Shown piece after piece: positions 1-4,857 of a stretch of 6,176 nt of DNA. Origin of the DNA: Bacteroidota bacterium (lineage in GTDB: Bacteria > Bacteroidota > Bacteroidia > Bacteroidales > FEN-979); NCBI GenBank assembly GCA_026391755.1, contig JAPLDN010000164.1, forward strand, positions 1 to 6,176, read 5' to 3'. Numbering within the stretch: position 1 is the stretch's first letter; each line of letters starts with the position of its first letter. The notes under the pieces are model-generated. The model was not told the DNA's origin. It was given only the letters and a program-made list of their open reading frames with translations, and searched no databases. The translations under genes and the position numbers were made by a program.

Positions 1-142
1 AAATAAGGCTGTCGGCCAAAGCAATATTCAGAGGGAAAGGGAACTGAAAGAAAATAATGGAAAAGTGGATCCCCGCAATGAGAATCCACGTTCCAAAATA
101 CACGGATATGGACCTGAGATTTTGAAAGACCGGATGTATCAT
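1..142 (-). CDS. LytS-type sensor histidine kinase, N-terminal fragment (partial at left edge)
   Basis: This frame opens with ATG at 142-140 and stays open for 47 codons to the window edge, so only the N-terminus is visible. It begins MIHPVFQNLRSISVYFGTWI and continues with a strongly hydrophobic stretch (about residues 12-34) that looks like a first transmembrane helix, then a short loop and an A-D-S-L motif. This pattern is familiar from Bacteroidota membrane sensor kinases of the LytS/YehU type (His_kinase family, PF06580), which usually have four or more N-terminal helices before the phospho-acceptor domain. The start lies 21 bp after the stop of the LiaF-like gene on the same strand, and the two are probably co-transcribed. 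In known Bacteroidota operons of this kind a LytTR response regulator usually follows; here it would lie off the left edge. No catalytic motif is inside the window, so the kinase call rests on the N-terminal pattern and the neighbour. It could be another membrane protein. Confidence 0.68.
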   Translation of the reverse strand, partial: MIHPVFQNLRSISVYFGTWILIAGIHFSIIFFQFPFPLNIALADSLI

Positions 143-163
143 TCTCTATCCCCAGGTTTTATT

Positions 164-913
164 TTAATACGTTTTGATTTCACCACCGCCAAACACTGCA
201 GATGCTTTAATAACCAGGGTCCTTGACGGATCTGAGGCTTCTTTTATACAGAAGCGCTTATCGGAGAAACCTCCAAAAACGCTGGTATTTTTTAGTTGTA
301 TCTTCCATTCGCAGGGGACAATAATAGTAGCCCCTCCGAATACCACATTCACTTCAAGCTCATTTATGCCTTCGGCCAGGCTGGCCTGGGTGAGATCGAT
401 CTTAACGCTTCCGAAGATAACGTTAACCCGTCCGCCTTTGAAGTCCGTGTTGATGATTCTTTTCTCGGTTCCGCTGAAGATATGGTCTTCATAAATATAA
501 CCCTGGTCGCTTGCGGCTTCAACATTCTGAGGCGAATGTCCCATGCGGTGCTTCCAATCCCTCGGATGGGGGAATTTACGGAAGAGGATAAGCACCCCTA
601 TTGAGATGAGGATCAATGGCCAGAAAAGATGTGCAAAATTGATATCAAGGTCGAATATCCTTGGAAAAAGGAAGAATCCTCCAACCACGATAAGAATAAT
701 TCCCGGCACCCTATTTTCGGCGCCCATGAGGCTTACTACACCAATGGCAACCAGAAGCATAGGCCAGGAAATAAATATATGACGGAGATAATAAGGGAGA
801 AATCCGGCGTTAAGAAGCAGTAAAGCAACTCCTGCTAAGATCACGACAATACCAAGCATCCCTTTTTTCCGGTCCTTGTCGTAATGAGTTTTATGTTCGG
901 GATTTGGTTCCAT
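164..913 (-). CDS. LiaF-like transmembrane protein (cell-wall stress response family)
   Basis: This is a 249-residue membrane protein. After a charged, His/Lys-rich N-terminus (residues 1-18) come four hydrophobic segments at about 19-38, 46-64, 69-85 and 94-112, matching the LiaI/LiaF-like transmembrane region (DUF5668 type). A polar linker (113-140) leads to a C-terminal domain of the LiaF/DUF2154 type (about 141-249) with four FGG/FGS turns at residues 167, 192, 213 and 241. In Bacillus, LiaF inhibits the LiaRS envelope-stress two-component system. Here the partner is probably the LytS-type kinase gene just downstream, so a role in modulating that kinase is inferred. An in-frame ATG at 997 would add 28 residues. 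I prefer the ATG at 913-911 because a good -7 promoter box (956-949) lies inside that extension, and because a short hydrophilic start is usual in the family. No Shine-Dalgarno sequence is seen. Confidence 0.85.
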   Translation of the reverse strand: MEPNPEHKTHYDKDRKKGMLGIVVILAGVALLLLNAGFLPYYLRHIFISWPMLLVAIGVVSLMGAENRVPGIILIVVGGFFLFPRIFDLDINFAHLFWPLILISIGVLILFRKFPHPRDWKHRMGHSPQNVEAASDQGYIYEDHIFSGTEKRIINTDFKGGRVNVIFGSVKIDLTQASLAEGINELEVNVVFGGATIIVPCEWKIQLKNTSVFGGFSDKRFCIKEASDPSRTLVIKASAVFGGGEIKTY

Positions 914-948
914 AGTATTCGAGTTTAAAATTAGTAAAATTATGATAG

Positions 949-956
949 CAAAAGTA
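949..956 (-). promoter_or_regulatory. -7 promoter box (TAnnTTTG) for the LiaF-like/LytS operon
   Basis: Read on the minus strand this is TACTTTTG, a full match to the Bacteroidota sigma-ABfr -7 consensus TAnnTTTG. It predicts a transcript start near 942 and a leader of roughly 30 nt before the ATG at 913. No clear TTG-type -33 element lies at the expected distance upstream, so the promoter may be weak or activator-dependent. The placement supports the shorter start of the LiaF-like gene. Confidence 0.55.
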
Positions 957-983
957 TTATCATTATTACACGGTTTAAATAGG

Positions 984-1023
984 AAATCGGTAAACAACCG
1001 AATTGGCCCGACGAAATTCGGGC
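984..1023. repeat. Cluster of overlapping inverted repeats in the divergent intergenic region
   Basis: Three overlapping dyads share a CCGA/TCGG core. TCGGT (987-991) pairs with ACCGA (997-1001), and this extends to 8 positions with one mismatch. CCGAATT (998-1004) pairs with AATTCGG (1015-1021), 7 of 7. GCCCGA (1006-1011) pairs with TCGGGC (1018-1023), 6 of 6 with a 6-nt loop. They lie between the two predicted promoters, upstream of both -7 boxes, so an operator is more likely than a terminator. No T-run follows on either strand at terminator distance. The function is inferred. Confidence 0.4.
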
Positions 1024-1052
1024 AGGATACTTTTAATATGAAGATTTGTTCA

Positions 1053-1060
1053 TAGCTTTG
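1053..1060 (+). promoter_or_regulatory. -7 promoter box (TAnnTTTG) for the dapF operon
   Basis: TAGCTTTG fully matches the Bacteroidota -7 consensus TAnnTTTG. A weak T-rich -33 candidate (TTTTA near 1031-1035) sits about 19 bp upstream. Transcription would begin near 1066, only about 10-12 nt before the GTG start of dapF, which gives an unusually short leader. A second, poorer match (TACTTTTA near 1028-1035) could give a longer leader. Confidence 0.5.
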
Positions 1061-1077
1061 CGATATAATGAGTTCAG

Positions 1078-1866
1078 GTGAGAATTGATTTTTTCAAATA
1101 CCATGGCAACGGGAATGACTTTATCATCCTCGACAACCGTATGAATCTGTTTATACCCGAGGGTTCCATGATAGCTGCTTTGTGCGACAGGCATTTCGGC
1201 ATCGGGGCCGACGGGCTGATGCTGCTTGAGAAGAAAGACGGGTTTGACTTCTCACTGAGGTATTATAATTCTGACGGATTTGAAAGTACCATGTGCGGAA
1301 ATGGTGGCAGGTGCATGGCAGCCTTTGCATATTCCCTGGGGATCTTTGTAAAAAAAACCAGGTTCAGCGCCATTGACGGCCCTCACGAAGCAGAGATCCT
1401 GGCTATGGATGACAGGGGCTTTATGGTTCGTTTAAAGATGAGAGACACTTCTCCGGGCCTGCAATTTCCCGACGGATATTTCATTGATACAGGCTCGCCG
1501 CATTTTGTAAAGTTCGTTCCTTCTGTTGACCATGTTGACGTAACGGTTGAAGGAAGAGTTTTGAGAAATGACAGGAGATTCGCACCGGGCGGCTGCAATG
1601 TGAACTTCGTGGAATCTTCATCCGCAGGTCTTACTGTAAGGACATATGAAAGGGGGGTTGAGAATGAAACGCTGTCGTGTGGCACAGGAGTGACAGCATC
1701 GGCCCTGATCAAAGCGTCCCTGGATAAAAATAACAGCGGATCTTACCCGGTAAATACAAGGGGTGGGCAGTTTACAGTTCGTTTCATGCAGTCGGGCCGG
1801 CAGTTTACGGAGGTATTTTTAGAAGGGCCGGCGGTCTTTGTGTTCAAAGGAGAAATAAGTATTTAA
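1078..1866 (+). CDS. dapF: Diaminopimelate epimerase
   Basis: DapF interconverts LL- and meso-2,6-diaminopimelate in the cytoplasm. This is the step that supplies meso-DAP for peptidoglycan stem peptides and is the direct precursor step to lysine. The 262-residue length is close to the family norm. The N-terminal motif FFKYHGNGNDFIILDNR (residues 5-21) is present. The two catalytic cysteines are Cys73 in STMCGNGGRC and Cys201 in LSCGTGVTAS, each in its expected half of the two-fold pseudo-symmetric enzyme. DTGSPHFV (137-144) and YERG.E (190-195) are also conserved family segments. The start is GTG at 1078: an in-frame TGA at 1069-1071 rules out anything upstream, and the protein begins exactly where homologues do. 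It is the first gene of the plus-strand run, with only 5 bp to the next gene. The enzyme looks intact. Confidence 0.97.
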   Translation: MRIDFFKYHGNGNDFIILDNRMNLFIPEGSMIAALCDRHFGIGADGLMLLEKKDGFDFSLRYYNSDGFESTMCGNGGRCMAAFAYSLGIFVKKTRFSAIDGPHEAEILAMDDRGFMVRLKMRDTSPGLQFPDGYFIDTGSPHFVKFVPSVDHVDVTVEGRVLRNDRRFAPGGCNVNFVESSSAGLTVRTYERGVENETLSCGTGVTASALIKASLDKNNSGSYPVNTRGGQFTVRFMQSGRQFTEVFLEGPAVFVFKGEISI

Positions 1867-1871
1867 AAACA

Positions 1872-2417
1872 ATGTATCACGAGATTCTGAAAAGCAAGAG
1901 TTTGCAATTGAGGGCTGTGGAACCGGCCGATATTGATCTGCTCTATCAATGGGAGAACGACCCTTCGATCTGGAGGGTAAGCAATACATTAACACCCTAT
2001 TCCCGTTTTCAGATCGAGGAATATGTTATGAATGTACAGAACGACATCTATTCAAGCAGGCAATTAAGGCTGATGATAGTCGGGAATGAGGGGGATCTTA
2101 AAGACAGGGCGATTGGGGCGATCGACCTGTTTGATTTCGACCCTTTCCATATGAGGGCCGGCATCGGCATCCTGGTCAGGGAAGAATTCAGGAGGAACAG
2201 GTATGCATCCGAAGCCCTTGAATTACTTATACGTTATGCATTTGAAGTATTAAATTTAAGACAGTTATACAGCAATATCACACCTGAGAACACAGCAAGT
2301 GTCTCTTTATTTGAGAAATACGGTTTTGAACGCTGTGGTATAAAAAAAGACTGGGTCAGGGTTGGAAACGGCTGGCTGGAAGAATGGATGTTCCAGTTGA
2401 TAAGGCGTTTTGATTAA
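1872..2417 (+). CDS. GNAT N-acetyltransferase, RimJ/RimL-like
   Basis: This 181-residue cytoplasmic protein has the layout of the Acetyltransf_3 (RimJ/RimL/SpeG-like) branch of the GNAT superfamily. It opens with LQLRAVEPADIDLLYQWEND (11-30), typical of the branch. The central strand and acetyl-CoA loop run at about 95-118 (GIGILVREEFRRNRYASEAL), and the C-terminal signature is N-I-T-P-E-N-T-A-S-V-S-L-F-E-K-Y-G-F (135-152). Such enzymes move acetyl from acetyl-CoA to an amine; the substrate cannot be told from sequence. The R/Q-x-x-G-x-G/A loop here reads R-R-N-R-Y-A (107-112), with Arg110 where Gly is usual. It starts 5 bp after the dapF stop and is 20 bp from mltG, so it is very likely co-transcribed with cell-wall genes. 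Acetylation of a cell-wall precursor, a polyamine or a protein are all possible. Confidence 0.88.
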   Translation: MYHEILKSKSLQLRAVEPADIDLLYQWENDPSIWRVSNTLTPYSRFQIEEYVMNVQNDIYSSRQLRLMIVGNEGDLKDRAIGAIDLFDFDPFHMRAGIGILVREEFRRNRYASEALELLIRYAFEVLNLRQLYSNITPENTASVSLFEKYGFERCGIKKDWVRVGNGWLEEWMFQLIRRFD

Positions 2418-2437
2418 TTATCTCAATCAGTTTCTTA

Positions 2438-3508
2438 ATGAAGTCATCACATAATGATCAGCTTTGCCAAAGGAGGCTTAGCTATGTTGCTCCCTTGAGT
2501 GTTTCAGTCATCACACTGGCGTTACTCCTCGTGTTATCCGCAAGGTTTTATTATTATGTAAAATACCCGAATGTTGACCTGAAAGGCAAGGCGTCGGTAA
2601 TTATTTATATTCCAACCGGAGCAGATTTTAATGGTCTCCTGAAGATACTGAAAGAGAAGTCCATATTGAAGAATGAAAGAAGTTTCATTTTTGTTGCCGG
2701 AAGGAAGCATTACATGAACCGTGTTAAAGCCGGGAAATACAGGATACGGGACAGGATCAGCAATAATGAGCTTGTGAGCCAGTTGAGGTCAGGCCGGCAG
2801 GAGCCGGTCCGCCTGAGTTTTCAAAGTGCAAGGAACATAGCCGAGCTTGCCTCCAAACTAGGGCGCCAGATTGAAGCAGATTCTGCCAGTCTTATGAAAT
2901 TGTTCCTTAACGACGATTTCCTGAAAAAATACGGGATCAATACCTACAATGTGTTTGTGCTCTTTATCCCAAACACCTATGAAATTTTCTGGAACACATC
3001 GGCAACTCAGCTTATAGAGAAAATGAGCTTAGAGCAAAAAGCTTTCTGGAATGTGAAACGGAGGAAACAACTTGATGAAAAAGGGCTGAACATTAAGGAG
3101 GTGGTGACTATAGCATCAATTGTTGAGAAAGAGACGAACAAGGACTTTGAGAAACCTGATATTGCGGGTGTGTATATAAACAGGTTACGGAAAGGATGGC
3201 CTTTGCAGGCCGATCCCACAGTGATTTATGCCTGGCAGGATTACAGTATAAAAAGGCTTAGCGGGAAACACCTTAAAATACAATCAGGATACAATACCTA
3301 TTTACATACCGGGCTTCCGCCCGGCCCTATCTGCATCCCTTCGGTGAGCACTATAGATGCTGTCCTGAATTACAGGGCTCACGCTTATATGTATTTCTGT
3401 GCAAAGGATGACCTTTCGGGATCCCACAACTTTGCAGTAAACATCGCCGAACATGGCAGAAATGCAAGGAAGTATCAAAAAGCCTTAGATCGTCTGAACA
3501 TTAAGTAA
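2438..3508 (+). CDS. mltG: Endolytic murein transglycosylase MltG (YceG-like)
   Basis: MltG is an inner-membrane lytic transglycosylase that cuts nascent glycan strands and is thought to set their length, working beside the synthases. This 356-residue protein has a short cytoplasmic N-terminus and one membrane helix (about 16-38), followed by an extracytoplasmic region. A LysM-like subdomain (about 53-118) precedes the catalytic YceG domain. The catalytic glutamate is Glu230 in ASIVEKET (226-233), matching Glu218 of E. coli. Further family signatures are GVYINRL (244-250), LQADPTVIYA (256-265), YNTYLHTGLPPGPI (285-298) and GSH-F (328-332). The segment F-I-P-N-T-Y-E-I-F-W (176-185) corresponds to the FPDTY region of proteobacterial enzymes. 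The ATG at 2438 lies 20 bp after the acetyltransferase stop and no Shine-Dalgarno sequence is seen. The gene looks complete and functional. Its place behind dapF fits joint control of wall precursor supply and processing. Confidence 0.95.
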   Translation: MKSSHNDQLCQRRLSYVAPLSVSVITLALLLVLSARFYYYVKYPNVDLKGKASVIIYIPTGADFNGLLKILKEKSILKNERSFIFVAGRKHYMNRVKAGKYRIRDRISNNELVSQLRSGRQEPVRLSFQSARNIAELASKLGRQIEADSASLMKLFLNDDFLKKYGINTYNVFVLFIPNTYEIFWNTSATQLIEKMSLEQKAFWNVKRRKQLDEKGLNIKEVVTIASIVEKETNKDFEKPDIAGVYINRLRKGWPLQADPTVIYAWQDYSIKRLSGKHLKIQSGYNTYLHTGLPPGPICIPSVSTIDAVLNYRAHAYMYFCAKDDLSGSHNFAVNIAEHGRNARKYQKALDRLNIK

Positions 3509-3531
3509 ATGGCCCAACAAAGATTCCAGGC

Positions 3532-4446
3532 ATGCGATTGAGGTTATTGTTCATAGGTTTGATTATATCCCTGGCAGTTTATGGCCAGGACACTGCCTCA
3601 TACCATTCCCTCAGGACCGATACTTCGGTTATCCACAGAGACAGGCTGATAGCGGTTCTCTCCGTACAGGGTGCGCTTTACCTGGGCAGCCTTGGTGGTT
3701 TGTATTTCCTCTGGTATAAGGGTTATCCCCAATCGACTTTCCATTTTTTCAATGATAATAACGAATGGCTGCAAATGGATAAATGCGGTCATGCAACCAC
3801 ATCTTATTATATAAGCATGATCGGCAACTTTTCATACCGATGGGCAGGCCTGAATAAAAAACAATCGGCATGGTACGGGGGATTGCTGGCAGAAGCATAT
3901 ATGCTAAACATTGAGATCCTCGACGGGTTCTCTTCGGAATGGGGCTTTTCGATAGGTGATTTCACAGCCAATACCCTGGGCGCGGCCATGTTTGTGAGCC
4001 AGCAGCTGATCTGGGATGAACAGAGGTTCAGGCTTAAATTCTCGTATCACCAGACTACCTATCCGGTATACAATCCTGAACAGCTCGGATCGAGCTGGAT
4101 AAGCCAGATTTTAAAGGATTATAACGGGCAGAGTTACTGGCTTTCGGGGAACATCAGCACATTCCTTCCGAAAAGCAGCCGTTTCCCAAAGTGGCTGAAT
4201 GTTGCTTTCGGTTACGGCGCCGGAGGTATGACCGGGGCATCAGCGAATGCTTCAGGACCAAATATCCCTCCCCAGGAAAGATACCGCCGGTTCATGTTGT
4301 CGGTGGATGTTGACCTCACCCGTATACCGACCCGCTCAAAACTTCTCAAAGCTGTTTTCACAGTGTTAAGTTTCATAAAGATACCAGCGCCTGCAATCGA
4401 ATACAACACCCTTGGAAAATTCAGGTTCTATCCTCTGTATTATTAA
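3532..4446 (+). CDS. DUF2279 (YfiM-like) membrane/periplasmic protein
   Basis: This 304-residue protein of unknown function resembles the Bacteroidota DUF2279 family, whose E. coli member is YfiM. It has a likely signal peptide (residues 1-18, with a plausible cleavage after A-V-Y-G), a hydrophobic helix at about 39-62, and further amphipathic or hydrophobic segments near 90-125 and 142-160. The conserved core is D-K-C-G-H (83-87) followed by E-I-L-D-G-F (128-133) and G-F-S-I-G-D-F-T-A-N-T-L-G-A (138-151). This order of charged residues, D-K-x-x-H then E...D...N..G, resembles VanZ-type proteins. The C-terminal part (210-304) is rich in Gly and aromatic residues and ends FRFYPLYY. The ATG at 3532 follows the mltG stop by 23 bp, so it probably belongs to the same operon. 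An envelope role is inferred from the signal peptide and neighbours only. Confidence 0.75.
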   Translation: MRLRLLFIGLIISLAVYGQDTASYHSLRTDTSVIHRDRLIAVLSVQGALYLGSLGGLYFLWYKGYPQSTFHFFNDNNEWLQMDKCGHATTSYYISMIGNFSYRWAGLNKKQSAWYGGLLAEAYMLNIEILDGFSSEWGFSIGDFTANTLGAAMFVSQQLIWDEQRFRLKFSYHQTTYPVYNPEQLGSSWISQILKDYNGQSYWLSGNISTFLPKSSRFPKWLNVAFGYGAGGMTGASANASGPNIPPQERYRRFMLSVDVDLTRIPTRSKLLKAVFTVLSFIKIPAPAIEYNTLGKFRFYPLYY

Positions 4447-4456
4447 TTTTTTTTCG

Positions 4457-4464
4457 TAACTTTA
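4457..4464 (+). promoter_or_regulatory. Possible weak -7 box before the small membrane protein gene
   Basis: TAACTTTA matches the -7 consensus TAnnTTTG except at the last base, and an 8-T run just upstream (near 4447-4454) could serve as a poor -33 region. A second near match, TA-CTC-TTTG (4463-4471), has one base too many. Either would give a leader of about 10-16 nt before the ATG at 4487. The 40-bp gap contains no hairpin, so read-through from the upstream operon is equally plausible. Confidence 0.25.
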
Positions 4465-4486
4465 CTCTTTGATTAAACTCATCTCT

Positions 4487-4855
4487 ATGGAAGAGCAGGA
4501 TTTACATTCAAACCCTCAGGAAGGACCGTTAAAAAACCCGTTGTATCAGCAGAATCTGCCTAATTCAAATACAATACTTGTTATGGGTATCCTTTCAATT
4601 GTCTTTTGCTGGTGGAAGCTGGTTTCCTTTGTGGGCATTGTTCTGGGTATAATCACTCTTGTCCTTGCAAAAAGGGAATTAGCAGTGTATAATGCTGCCC
4701 CTCAGAATTACACGATAAGTTCTCTGAACAACGTTAAAACAGGAAGGACCTGTGCCATTATAGGGCTAATCATTTCTGTCGTGATTTTTGTGCTGGTTAC
4801 CCTGTTTCTCATCGGTTTCCTGGCGACACTCCCTTTTTGGGGAATGATCAGATAA
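4487..4855 (+). CDS. Small two-helix membrane protein, CCC-motif/DUF4190-like
   Basis: This is a 122-residue protein with a polar, Pro/Gln/Asn-rich cytoplasmic tail (1-28). A first hydrophobic hairpin at about 29-61 contains S-I-V-F-C-W-W, then comes a charged/polar linker with A-K-R-E-L-A-V-Y (61-68), and a long hydrophobic segment at about 88-115. The arrangement (short tail, GILSIVFC, LGIITLVLAKREL, then TGR.CAIIGLIIS) resembles small Bacteroidota membrane proteins known as CCC-motif or DUF4190-like. Here only one cysteine (Cys41) remains at that site, followed by two tryptophans. The function is unknown. A TTG at 4469 would add six residues; ATG at 4487 is preferred because it is the canonical codon and gives the usual hydrophilic start. 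The stop is 2 bp before the nnrE-D start, which suggests translational coupling. Confidence 0.75.
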   Translation: MEEQDLHSNPQEGPLKNPLYQQNLPNSNTILVMGILSIVFCWWKLVSFVGIVLGIITLVLAKRELAVYNAAPQNYTISSLNNVKTGRTCAIIGLIISVVIFVLVTLFLIGFLATLPFWGMIR

Positions 4856-4857
4856 AC

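Noticed and set aside
2..226. Plus-strand frame open from the left edge to a stop at 224-226, about 74 codons
   Set aside because: It runs 63 bp into the 3' end of the well-supported LiaF-like gene, has no recognisable motif, and lies opposite a minus-strand frame with a clean start, a membrane helix and the right operon position.
174..823. Several overlapping plus-strand frames of 64-106 codons opposite the LiaF-like gene
   Set aside because: They are antisense shadows with no family motifs, lying entirely within or beside a convincing minus-strand gene.
914..997. Upstream ATG at 997 for the LiaF-like gene, adding 28 residues
   Set aside because: The extension contains a full TAnnTTTG promoter box at 956-949 and encodes an atypical low-complexity start. 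The ATG at 913 gives the usual hydrophilic N-terminus.
1006..1023. GC-rich hairpin GCCCGA/TCGGGC as a terminator
   Set aside because: It lies between two divergent genes with no upstream transcript needing termination and no following T-run. An operator role is more plausible.
1383..1712. 109-codon minus-strand frame opposite dapF
   Set aside because: It is antisense to conserved catalytic segments of DapF and its translation shows no domain signature.
3509..3541. Ten-codon frame (ATG at 3509) bridging the mltG stop and the DUF2279 start
   Set aside because: Too short to separate from chance. It has no start signal of its own and no sign of conservation that can be judged here.
4447..4456. 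T-run after the DUF2279 stop as a rho-independent terminator
   Set aside because: No GC-rich hairpin precedes the T-run, so it does not qualify as an intrinsic terminator.
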